Origin: Algoriphagus sp. | GTDB lineage: Bacteria > Bacteroidota > Bacteroidia > Cytophagales > Cyclobacteriaceae | DNA length: 64,000 nt | NCBI RefSeq assembly: GCF_030694375.1 | Contig: NZ_JAUXYL010000024.1 | Coordinates: 38,400-102,399 of the forward strand | Reading direction: 5' to 3' | Shown here: positions 54,501 to 61,014 of the stretch, piece by piece | Layout of the letters: every line of letters starts with the position of its first letter | Position numbering within the stretch: position 1 is the first letter of the stretch | Notes under the pieces: model-generated | The model's database searches: none | Told to the model about the DNA's origin: nothing | What the model saw: only the letters and a program-made list of their open reading frames with translations | Made by a program: the position numbers and the translations under genes

Positions 54501-56128
54501 AAACTGAGCTTTTTGGAACCAGCAATTTTTATGGAGAGACTATACCCGATCGGACTTATCATTTGTATAAATTTTCCAATGGCTACATCGGTGCCGCTGC
54601 TCCCGGAGAGATTTCGACTGAAAGCTGGGAGGTTTTGAAACGCGCCACAGCGGTATTCTCATTTGCTTATACCCGTTTCAGGGATTTACAAATGGCCGAA
54701 GCCAGTGCACGGGCCGCCATGCGGCAGGCATCATTGGACCGTGTCCGTGCAGAAATTTCTTCAATGCGGCATGCTGATGATCTGGACAGAATTACCCCGC
54801 TTTTCTTTCATGAATTGACCACGCTGGGTATTCCATTTATCCGCTGTGGGGTTTTTATCATCCAGGAGAAGCAAGAAATTGTTGAAGCTTATCTTTCCTC
54901 ACCGGATGGCAACTCGCTTGGTGTTTTAAGACTTCCTTATCAGGCTAGCGAACTCACCTATCAGACAGTGGTGGCTTGGCGTAAAGGAGTGATTTACAGA
55001 CAGCACTGGAATAAGGAGGACTTTGTCCAGTGGATCAACCAATTGATGGAGCAGGATCAGATCCAGGACAGCAGCACCTATCAGGGATCGGCCGCACCTC
55101 CGGAATCACTCGATCTCCATTTTGTTCCTTTCGCACAGGGAATGCTCTATGTGGGTTCAGAAAATCCATTGGATGAAAAGGAATTGGAATTGGTACAGGC
55201 ATTGGCCAAGGCATTTTCAATTGCATACGCCAGGTACGAGGATTTTGTCAAGCTGGAACAGGCCAAAGCTGAAGTAGAATCGGCCATGAACGAACTCAAA
55301 GCCACTCAATCCCAACTGGTCCAACAGGAGAAACTTGCTTCCCTCGGCCAACTCACTGCAGGCATTGCCCACGAGATCAAGAATCCACTGAATTTTGTGA
55401 ATAACTTCTCCGAGGTGTCGATTGAACTGGTTGATGAAGCTATTGAAGAGAGAAGCAAAGGTCCCGAAGCAAGGGATGAGTCTTTGGTGGATGAAATTCT
55501 GATAGACATTAAGTCCAATCTCAAAAAAGTTCATGAACATGGCTCTCGTGCCAACGGCATAGTGACTTCGATGCTTCAGCATTCACGGGGAGGATCGGGC
55601 AAACTTGACCCTACTGATCTTAATGCTTTGGTCAAGGAATATGTCAACCTGAGTTTTTACGGAATGCGTGCAGGAAAAAATCCCATCGATGTCGAAATTG
55701 ACTTTGAGCTCGATCCCAAAATAAAAGAAGTACCACTGATCAAAGAGGATTTTATTCGGGTGATTATCAATTTGTGCAATAATGCTTTTGACGCGATGCG
55801 AGTCAAAAAGTATGAAGTACAAAGTACCAAGTACGAAGTAGAGGAGGGAAATGACCTGGACTACCTGCCAAAACTGGTAGTGTCTACAAATCTTGAAAAT
55901 GGCCAGGTTAGGATATCAATAGCGGATAACGGCCCCGGAATCCCCGATGAAATCAAAGACAAAATCCTGCAGCCTTTCTTCACCACCAAAAAAGGAACCG
56001 AAGGTACGGGACTTGGGCTGAGCATTACACATGATATTGTGAAGGCACATGGGGGGGAATTGAAGGTTGAAACCAAAGAAGAAGTAGGTTCAACCTTCAC
56101 CATCATCTTACCAACAACTATTTCTTAA
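48560..56128 (+). CDS. Giant soluble histidine kinase with NTF2-like domain and eleven tandem GAF-like modules (kinase 3)
   Basis: 2522 residues with no signal peptide or transmembrane helix. Residues 1-130 resemble the NTF2/SnoaL-like fold (IYEKYWESYIQGNFEIF, NTGWKVIQQHGS). After a coiled coil come eleven modules of 184-196 residues. Each opens with a charged coil carrying ALERVR-x(2)-xMAM-x(2)-SxEL; these motifs begin at residues 176, 360, 547, 743, 930, 1120, 1311, 1496, 1680, 1867 and 2058. Each module ends in an FKRF-x(2)-VFxQTYTRFLDLQKAEAQAREAQ-like stretch. The kinase core follows, with phospho-acceptor H2271 ([13 protein letters not shown]), DNGPGIP, FFTTK and GTGLGLS. The modules look like GAF-type alpha/beta sensor domains, but I cannot prove the fold. 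Co-transcribed with kinase 2 (3-nt gap). No receiver domain. Confidence 0.88.
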   Translation: MALTNDQLALARSIYEKYWESYIQGNFEIFCSTLDEDFEMIGTSESEVAHSKSEGIEFYKAQMAEVVGKAEMRNRKISAKPLDDMVLINETCDIYVLAEPEWMFYSKIRISTLLHETNTGWKVIQQHGSLPDMRVQDGETLALEKITRENLELRDAVKRRTVELEQKNRELEIEAALERVRTVAMGMKKPEDMLDVCRIISEQLRQFGVEKIRNIQTAIIDEEKGIYLCYQYFTPYDKEAVERTEYLKSPVEHGMVRQMLASKDGHFTGTLSGRELEEFREHRKAEEHFPDPILDESKEISHCFLSIGEGGLGLTLYQPMDTSTLELFKRFHQVFSLAYSRFQDIQKAETRAREVEIELALERVRAQTMAMHNSEDVGNCVVKMFAELTALGVDEGTRFGIGILNHDNENNQLWTARKDGEEVNMHIGNLDMSWHPLLKSAREAWKAQVPIHKYVLEGEDLLDYYRMLNTAPDYKIQIPIEKLPKKEIQHCFIFEHGFFYAFTPYEFQPELIQITKRFGSLFEQTYRRYLDLVKAEAQAREAQVETALERVRGKAMAMHESQELSSVVHELRKQMGMLGQKDLDTCVIHLLEESPDFIYGWAALRPPDSEEEIMVSTAGIPKKGLLIIEEELQAYYSKRGDYVLINEGEKIRQWYEFIQKVAPEVLDVIEQSERIEASEEHRAYWSFADFSGGSLLMVTVEQPEVSSRKLLRRFANVFGLAYRRFADLKQAEAQAREAQIEAALERVRSRSLAMHKSEELPEVIQLVFEQLRQLNFNIDSAQFDVNFRESDDINIWTAVPGQPYPTRQHIPYFNNPVFNSVKYAKEAGLTLSADNFTFEEKNEFFNYFFKHTNVPEERRKFVLSAPTWSRLVVYLDRIYLGIQNYSGIQYSEAEHAVLFRFAKVFEQTYTRFLDLQKAEAQAREAQIQLSLERIRAKAMAMQHSDELSDFLTVVFEQFDVLDLNPVFCHLSFFDIENNQFTYRMTGIKGAKIIATQEIDLDATPLWKQNVENWKSGNPYEVGGLYILKENIPEVAEIFKEIVNKLPEEERPQLEDFPDGQHVIDAYCKYGYIGYSANKPPSDEAKEITRRIATEFGNVYQRFLDLEKAEAQARESQIQLSLERIRAKAMAMQQSDELSDFLTVVFEQFEVLNLRPVNCLLSFFDIDNNRSIFRMTGTNGATLIATQEIDLDASPVWKQKVENWKSGHPNDVDVLYIPYENLPEIAEIFKEIIEKLPEDARPQIEKDYPNGEYVIDGYCKYGYLGYSAGKAPSDEAKEITRRIANEFGNVYQRFLDLEKAEAQAKEAEIQLALERVRARSLAMHRSEELADISLELVKQVQTLGMESWFCAFNIYDDDPRGSVEWGSNGQGTFPQYRTPREGVFLRYFEAGQRGETLLVNEIGEEACPAHYEYLCSLPGVGEQLLQMKAAGIPFPTSQIDHVAFFKYGYVLFITYEPAYESHDIFKRFAKVFEQTYTRFLDIQKAEEQAREAQIENALEKVRSRTMAMQRSDELTDVAGLLFNQVSALGIKTWTAGFNVWSEDNNSYVDYLSLNGEIFGPNTVHTEKAEALKDLSNARKSGVEFEVLYVEEEKIKELYLAISGIDEKEYDRMVKDGLLPSQQYEHFVFGAKVSVMFITYEPVPEAHDIFKRLGKVFEQTYTRFLDLQKAEAQAKEAKIETALEKVRSRTMGMQSSDELPEVANLLFTEVRALGIHAWSCGYNILAEDKKSATCCMSSEGTLQTPFQLRLWGENSFEEMGEFVLNDHAMLVQELGGTALEEHYAHMKSFPDLKPTFDEIDRLGLSLPTYQINHLCKFNGGFILFITYEKVPESHAIFKRFTNVFDQTYTRFLDLKKAEAQAREAQIENALEKVRSRSLAMQSPDELIEVAQLLREEMGALGVEELETSSIYIHDNDSNTTQCWFTIKNSQNPGKAITDQMTLDLQDTWVGRKMLDFYHSPSNHTSILMQGGQRIEWIRYCEEKTELFGTSNFYGETIPDRTYHLYKFSNGYIGAAAPGEISTESWEVLKRATAVFSFAYTRFRDLQMAEASARAAMRQASLDRVRAEISSMRHADDLDRITPLFFHELTTLGIPFIRCGVFIIQEKQEIVEAYLSSPDGNSLGVLRLPYQASELTYQTVVAWRKGVIYRQHWNKEDFVQWINQLMEQDQIQDSSTYQGSAAPPESLDLHFVPFAQGMLYVGSENPLDEKELELVQALAKAFSIAYARYEDFVKLEQAKAEVESAMNELKATQSQLVQQEKLASLGQLTAGIAHEIKNPLNFVNNFSEVSIELVDEAIEERSKGPEARDESLVDEILIDIKSNLKKVHEHGSRANGIVTSMLQHSRGGSGKLDPTDLNALVKEYVNLSFYGMRAGKNPIDVEIDFELDPKIKEVPLIKEDFIRVIINLCNNAFDAMRVKKYEVQSTKYEVEEGNDLDYLPKLVVSTNLENGQVRISIADNGPGIPDEIKDKILQPFFTTKKGTEGTGLGLSITHDIVKAHGGELKVETKEEVGSTFTIILPTTIS
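49085..55250 (+). repeat. Eleven coding tandem repeats of about 550-590 bp
   Basis: Intervals between successive ALERVR/SLERIR motifs are 184, 187, 196, 187, 190, 191, 185, 184, 187 and 191 codons. Modules 5 (from 51347) and 6 (from 51917) are far more alike than the others, sharing SLERIRAKAMAMQ, FLTVVFEQF, IATQEIDLDA and YCKYGY with the same spacing. That points to recent tandem duplication. Confidence 0.8.
55807..55840 (+). repeat. AAGTAYGAAGTA repeat in frame inside kinase 3
   Basis: A 34-bp tract made of AAGTATGAAGTAC, AAAGTACC and AAGTACGAAGTA blocks, encoding KYEVQSTKYEV in the ATPase-domain loop after NNAFDAMR. I recall tracts of this kind as common Bacteroidota intergenic repeats that are sometimes seen in frame. 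Confidence 0.55.
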
Positions 56129-56138
56129 AATTTCTTTT

Positions 56139-56243
56139 ATGGAAAATGATGCCTTGACAAAAACTTCTCAGCCCGATTATCAGCATTTGTTGGTAGCTAT
56201 TTCCAATACTTATGGTTCAGGGCAAGTAAAGGCAACACATTAA
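56139..56243 (+). pseudogene. 34-codon fragment, possibly the N-terminus of a DUF1016 (YhcG-like nuclease) gene
   Basis: An open frame of 34 codons starts 10 bp after the giant kinase gene and ends in TAA. The peptide (TSQPDYQHLLVAISNTYGSG, then QVKATH) resembles, from memory, the start of PDDEXK-type YhcG proteins, which continue with AVN...TYWxIG. Nothing recognisable follows the stop. It may equally be a small orphan protein. It is likely co-transcribed with the kinases. Confidence 0.3.
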
Positions 56244-56250
56244 ACAAGCT

Positions 56251-57444
56251 TTATGGTTTGTTTTTCACAAATAACTGCGACTCACTCCTTGCTGTGATCC
56301 TGTCATCATATCCGCCTGTGATCAACACTTCTCCATTTTCCAAAAGTGTCGCACTGGAAAACAGTCTGGTGGTGCCCAAGTTGCCCTGAAGCGGGGTGAA
56401 TGTACCGGTCCTGAAATTGTAAATCTCGGCCTTGTCAGAACCGCCCCCAATCAAAACATTGTTGTCCGACAACAAAATGCTCGTCCCTATGTGTTTGAAA
56501 CGGGGGTAATTCATGTTTGATATGGAAGTGAATTGGGCAGTATTGGGGTCGTAGATTTCAGCAGAAGCATACAGGGAATCCCGTTTGTCCGCACCTCCAT
56601 TGACCAATACTTTTCCATCAGAAAGCAAAACTGCATCATGTTTATGGCGGGGGATATTCATACTTCCTGTTGGCGTGAATTGATTTGATTTGCTGTCAAA
56701 TATTTCCGCAACATCGTAAACTTTTAAATTTTCTCTCCTGTCTCTGTGTCCTCCTGTTATCAGTACGTTTCCATTTTTCAAAAGCGTGGCGGTATGCGAT
56801 TCGCGGGCAAAGCTCATTGGACTGGCAGTCGTAAATTTATTAGTTTGTGTATCATATATTTCTGCAGAAGACAGAAAAGTCCATTCTGTTCCCACCCCAC
56901 CTGTCATAAGTATTTTTCCGTCATGAAGTAAGGTTGCAGTATGGCCATACCTGGGAGTATTCATATTCGGTCCCTGGGAAAAGGTTTTTGATTTAGGGTC
57001 ATAAATCTCGGTAACGGAAAGAGCATTGCCATTGTAACCCCCGGCAATAAGTACTTTCCCATTTGGCAAAAGGGTTGCTGATTGGTTAAATCGAGGTGTT
57101 ATTAATGAGTTGATTTTTGAAAATGATTTTACAGCAGGGATATATAGTTCAACACTAGACAAACTATTATTGCTATTTCCAACAAAACCTCCGCAAATCA
57201 ATACTGTCCCATCGTTCAATAAAGTTGCTGTATGTGCTGCACGTGCGAAGTGCATATTTTTAACCGGAATCAATGTGCCTTCTGCTATGGGGATTTCTCT
57301 GGAAACATTGCCCGAAGGTTCCTTTAGTGACATTGAAGCTAATTTACCTGATTCATTCAACGTACTGTCAAGTCTTGAATGGTTGACGCTACAGGCAGAA
57401 AATTCCAAACCGAAGACAAGGATGATGAAGATTACATTTTTCAT
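56251..57444 (-). CDS. Kelch-type beta-propeller lipoprotein
   Basis: About 397 residues from the ATG at 57444, with lipobox FSAC. Seven kelch-like repeats carry the pattern HTATLLxDGxVLITGG, then SAEIYDP, then F. They read CGG, AGG, TGG, TGG, NGG, GGG and TGG in order and are enough for one seven-bladed propeller. The likely site is the periplasm or cell surface, as a binding or scaffold protein; no enzymatic domain is present. It is convergent with the giant kinase gene. In the 185 bp upstream there is a TTTGCG-type element at 57561-57590 and no other gene. Confidence 0.85.
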   Translation of the reverse strand: MKNVIFIILVFGLEFSACSVNHSRLDSTLNESGKLASMSLKEPSGNVSREIPIAEGTLIPVKNMHFARAAHTATLLNDGTVLICGGFVGNSNNSLSSVELYIPAVKSFSKINSLITPRFNQSATLLPNGKVLIAGGYNGNALSVTEIYDPKSKTFSQGPNMNTPRYGHTATLLHDGKILMTGGVGTEWTFLSSAEIYDTQTNKFTTASPMSFARESHTATLLKNGNVLITGGHRDRRENLKVYDVAEIFDSKSNQFTPTGSMNIPRHKHDAVLLSDGKVLVNGGADKRDSLYASAEIYDPNTAQFTSISNMNYPRFKHIGTSILLSDNNVLIGGGSDKAEIYNFRTGTFTPLQGNLGTTRLFSSATLLENGEVLITGGYDDRITARSESQLFVKNKP

Positions 57445-57650
57445 ATCAAATATTTTAGGTTTCAAGTGATACTGATAAAGATTTTTACACCTTTCCCATC
57501 ACACACTACCTAAGTTGTTTTAAATAGGAAATCTCTTTATAAAATGCTTTTTCACTAACTCTTTTGCGCCTCTACATCTTTGCGAGAAAAAATTCATCAC
57601 CCAATAGTGTATTTTCACAAAGTACTTGGCAAACCTTTCCCCGGCAATCC

Positions 57651-60008
57651 TCACTCACTTTTCAATGATTTTATCGGGTTACTGAAAGTGGCTTTAACGG
57701 TTTGGAAACTTATGGTCAATAATGTAATGAGTATGGCCATCAATCCTGCCACGAGAAATACCAATGGTTGAATTTGGATCCGGTACTGGAAGTCCTGCAG
57801 CCATTGGCTCATAGCAAAATAGGAGAGGATGGTGGCGAGGACAATGGCAATGCTAACTAATCCAATAAATTCCAAAGAAAGTTTCACCATAATATTGCCC
57901 GGAGATGCGCCAAACACCTTTCTGATGCTGATTTCTTTTTGCCTTTGTTCTGCCGTGTAAGCAGACAACCCGAATAATCCCAGGCATGCAATAAGAATCG
58001 CGAGAATGGCAAAATGTAAAAACATGGAAGAAAAGGCCTGATCGTTTCGATAAAGGTTGGCAAATTCCGCATCGAGGAAATTATATTCAAAGGGAGTTTC
58101 CGGGTTGACCGATTTCCAGGTAGCTTCAATGTCAGCCAATGTTTGGTTGAGGTTATGTGCATCTACCTTCAATGCCATTTGGCTGTTTTGAGCATTGAAA
58201 AACATCATCAAAGGCTCTACTTTATGCCGAATGGTGGCAAAATGAAAGTCTTTCACAACCCCTATCACTTCTACAGTTACATTTCCTAAATCCACCTTCA
58301 TCCCAATAGGTTCTTCCCATTCAAATAACTTTGCCATTTCCTCATTGATAATGATGGATAAGGAGTCTGACGTTTCCAATGAAAAATTCCTTCCTTCCCG
58401 TATGCTCATGCCCATGGTAGGAATGAATGCTTCGTCAATATTCATTTCGCTGACTATGTAGGTGGATTCCTCTGAGGCTCCTTGCGGCGTTACTCCGCCC
58501 CTTGGAAGCTGTTGCCCGATCTGTGCTGAGGAAGTACCTATGGCATGAATGTTTGGGTTTTGGGTCAGCTCATTTTTGAGAAATTCGCTGTTGCTGGTAT
58601 TTTGCGAAATGGTAATGATCTGATCCCTGTCATAACCCAGATCTGTATTGAAAATAAAATCCATCTGTTGGTACACGATGACAGTACCCACTATCAGACC
58701 AATACTGATGGTGAACTGAAAAACGACAAGGGATTTTCGAAGGGATTTTCCGCTTTCCGTATTTTTGAAAGCCCCTTTCATCACTGAAAGTGGGTTGAAG
58801 GCCGAAAGTACAAAAGCCGGATACAATCCCGAGATTAAACCAACCGCAATGACCATTCCTCCAATGATCAAAAGATTCTGATAATCGAACATTGCCTGGG
58901 TCTCCGCTCCTCGTTGGTATAGGTCATTGAATACAGGAAGTAATCCCAAAACCAGTATATAGGCAATGATCGCGGATAACAATACCACTAGAATGGACTC
59001 TGAAAGATGCTGTCCTATCAGTTGTGAACGGTAGGCACCTATTACCTTTCTGACTCCAACTTCCTTAGCTCTTGAGGTGGATTTTGCAGTGACAAGATTG
59101 GCAAAATTAATGATGGCCAAAAATAAAATCAGGACAGCTACAATAGATAGTGTGACCACATTTTGCATGTCGGACTTATTGAAGTTGCTTTCAAAAAGAA
59201 TCTCTTTTGATCCCAAATGAACATCATTCATTGCCTGCAAAGTAGGGACAAAGACTTCCACCGCCTCATTTTTTCGGGCTATAGCCTGTATCTTGGCATC
59301 GACCTCGTCCTTATTTATTTCCCTATCAAACTTCAGGTAGGTATAAGTATTGAGGCCTCCCCATTGTAGCAGGCTTTGTCGGTAGTTCTCCTCATCCTGT
59401 CCGGGCACTATTGACCTGAGCAGGTCAAATTGGATATGGGAGTTGGCAGGTGGATCGGCCAGCAGGGCTACGATATAAAGTTCGAGAGTTTGGTTAACCT
59501 TAATGGTTTTCCCAATTGGGCTTTCTTCCCCAAAAATCCTTTTCGATAATGTCTCAGTAATGGCAATGGTATTGGGTTCGTCCAATACACCTTCTTTTTT
59601 CCCATCCAAAACGGGGAAGTTGAATATCTCAAAAAAGGAAGACTCAGTCCGGAAGCAGCCCTCACATCTTAGCAGCTTGTCTTCATAACTGATGTTCAAT
59701 CGCCCCAGAGGTCTTATCCTTACAGCGTTGGTGACTTCAGGAAGTTCCTCCACCATTGCGGGGCCTAGGGCAACGGGGGTTACACCCACTAATTTACTAC
59801 TGACCCCTTCAGCCATGTCCAGTGTAAGTACCCGGTAGATCTGCGAGGAATCCTGGTGGAACCTGTCAAATGAAAGATCTTCCTGAATATATAATCCCAG
59901 GATGAAGGTAGCGGCCAGCCCCAAAGCCAAACCGAGTATTTTGATAAGCGAAAACCACTTTTCCCTTATAAGATTACGGATCCCAATTAAGAAATAACTT
60001 TTTAACAT
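57651..60008 (-). CDS. MacB/FtsX-family ABC transporter permease
   Basis: 785 residues with the double MacB_PCD-FtsX layout typical of Bacteroidota: an N-terminal helix (WFSLIKILGLALGLAATFILG), a periplasmic core domain, FtsX segments with ARAKEVGVRKVIGAYRSQLI near residue 325, a second periplasmic core at about 450-650, and a second FtsX block with RQKEISIRKVFGASPGNIM. No ATPase gene is adjacent, so the ATP-binding subunit must be encoded elsewhere. Members export peptides or lipoproteins or act as mechanotransmission devices; the substrate is unknown. Upstream are a -7 box and a perfect palindrome. Confidence 0.9.
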   Translation of the reverse strand: MLKSYFLIGIRNLIREKWFSLIKILGLALGLAATFILGLYIQEDLSFDRFHQDSSQIYRVLTLDMAEGVSSKLVGVTPVALGPAMVEELPEVTNAVRIRPLGRLNISYEDKLLRCEGCFRTESSFFEIFNFPVLDGKKEGVLDEPNTIAITETLSKRIFGEESPIGKTIKVNQTLELYIVALLADPPANSHIQFDLLRSIVPGQDEENYRQSLLQWGGLNTYTYLKFDREINKDEVDAKIQAIARKNEAVEVFVPTLQAMNDVHLGSKEILFESNFNKSDMQNVVTLSIVAVLILFLAIINFANLVTAKSTSRAKEVGVRKVIGAYRSQLIGQHLSESILVVLLSAIIAYILVLGLLPVFNDLYQRGAETQAMFDYQNLLIIGGMVIAVGLISGLYPAFVLSAFNPLSVMKGAFKNTESGKSLRKSLVVFQFTISIGLIVGTVIVYQQMDFIFNTDLGYDRDQIITISQNTSNSEFLKNELTQNPNIHAIGTSSAQIGQQLPRGGVTPQGASEESTYIVSEMNIDEAFIPTMGMSIREGRNFSLETSDSLSIIINEEMAKLFEWEEPIGMKVDLGNVTVEVIGVVKDFHFATIRHKVEPLMMFFNAQNSQMALKVDAHNLNQTLADIEATWKSVNPETPFEYNFLDAEFANLYRNDQAFSSMFLHFAILAILIACLGLFGLSAYTAEQRQKEISIRKVFGASPGNIMVKLSLEFIGLVSIAIVLATILSYFAMSQWLQDFQYRIQIQPLVFLVAGLMAILITLLTISFQTVKATFSNPIKSLKSE

Positions 60009-60080
60009 AAGAGAAGGCTTTATAAAGGTGAAACTGAATATTCCAACTTTTATTAAGGGATTGTATTTTCAGAAATACAC

Positions 60081-60088
60081 CAAATTTA
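60081..60088 (-). promoter_or_regulatory. -7 promoter element of the MacB-like permease gene
   Basis: On the minus strand TAAATTTG fits TAnnTTTG, 73 bp before the ATG at 60008. No clear -33 TTTG at the usual spacing. Confidence 0.35.
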
Positions 60089-60124
60089 TACCATGGTCAA
60101 ACGGCCTCAGGTGGAGTAAATAGC

Positions 60125-60144
60125 ATGTTAATGAACATTAACAT
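60125..60144. promoter_or_regulatory. Perfect 20-bp palindrome upstream of the permease gene
   Basis: ATGTTAATG-AA-CATTAACAT, 9-bp perfect arms. It lies about 40 bp upstream of the candidate -7 box of the permease gene, a position suited to an activator. The binding protein is unknown. Confidence 0.4.
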
Positions 60145-60299
60145 AGATTTATCCGAACATTTTCGTGCGCATACGGGCAAAAAAATAAGTTAGATTAATA
60201 AGGAAGGCCGGTTCCTTGCCAAGAAACTTTGTCTTATTTCAACCTCTAAAAGGGTAGCGGTTTTTGCTAAAACATCAAAATCATCAGGGTGGCAGTGCG

Positions 60300-60315
60300 T
60301 CCCGATAAATCGGGA
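60300..60315. repeat. Palindromic repeat at the broken edge of a kinase remnant
   Basis: TCCCGAT-AA-ATCGGGA, 7-bp perfect arms, 9 bp before the remnant frame begins. CCCGATAAATCGGG is a motif I recall as a dispersed repeat in Bacteroidota. Confidence 0.5.
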
Positions 60316-60324
60316 GGGGTATAA

Positions 60325-60531
60325 ATATCGCTTTCTGAAAACGGCCCCGGCATCCCCGACTCCATCAAAGACAAAATCTTCCAGCCTTTCTTCACTACCA
60401 AGCCTACCGGGCAGGGAACAGGATTGGGTTTGAGTTTGAGCTATGATATTGTGAAAGTGCATGGAGGGGAAATCCATGTCGAATCCAAGCCGGGAAAGTT
60501 AACTACGTTCGAAATTTTATTACCTATGTAA
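60325..60531 (+). pseudogene. C-terminal remnant of a fifth histidine kinase (HATPase end)
   Basis: The frame from 60325 to the TAA at 60529-60531 encodes the last part of a HATPase domain: [19 protein letters not shown], then [20 protein letters not shown], then [13 protein letters not shown] and FEILLPM. It lacks a start codon, and an in-frame TAA sits at 60322-60324. The DHp domain, N-box and the Asp of the DNG box are missing. The sequence resembles the end of kinase 2. It is immediately upstream of the response-regulator gene, as if a kinase/regulator pair had lost its kinase. Confidence 0.75.
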
Positions 60532-60551
60532 AAACTTGTAACTTTTGAATT

Positions 60552-60935
60552 ATGAAAATTTTAATCGTCGACGATGAGCGGGATGTAGAAGATCTATTCC
60601 GTCAAAAACTGAGAAAGGAAATCCGAAGCGGAACCCTGGAACTAGAGTTTGCTTTTTCAGCAAAACAAGCCTTGGAGATTTTGGCTAGTGAAAATCCCCC
60701 AAAGGTGGTATACGTCTTTTCGGATATCAATATGCCGGGAATGAGCGGCTTGGAAATGCTGGATATCATCAAAGAAAAGTTCCCTAAGATTCAGGTATCT
60801 ATGATTTCTGCGTACGGAGATGAGGCAAACTATAAAAAAGCAATGGAGTCAGGGGCGAAGGAATTTTATACAAAACCCGTAAATTTTGAAAATCTGAAAA
60901 AGGAAATCGCCGAAATCACTCAATTAAACCTATAA
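60552..60935 (+). CDS. Stand-alone CheY-like response regulator
   Basis: 127 residues, a single receiver domain. Acidic pair D7/D8 (VDDERD), phospho-acceptor D58 (FSDINMPG), conserved S86 (MISAYGD) and K108 (YTKPVNF) are all present. It has no DNA-binding or enzymatic output domain, so it must act by protein contact. It is the only receiver in a 27-kb region with four kinases. A membrane kinase gene follows 79 bp downstream on the same strand, and a kinase remnant ends 20 bp upstream. Confidence 0.93.
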   Translation: MKILIVDDERDVEDLFRQKLRKEIRSGTLELEFAFSAKQALEILASENPPKVVYVFSDINMPGMSGLEMLDIIKEKFPKIQVSMISAYGDEANYKKAMESGAKEFYTKPVNFENLKKEIAEITQLNL

Positions 60936-61014
60936 TCCCCAAGTTCAAAGCCCGGCCGAAACAGGTACCCGCTGAGCAAACTTATCACTTAAAGAAGACA
61001 GCCCGCACAACTCC

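Noticed and set aside
48560..56128. The giant kinase as several fused genes or a frameshift artefact
   Set aside because: One uninterrupted frame with constant module spacing and a single kinase core at the end argues for a true single gene.
60190..60477. Open frame on the minus strand upstream of the response regulator
   Set aside because: It is antisense to the kinase remnant, which has clear HATPase motifs on the plus strand.
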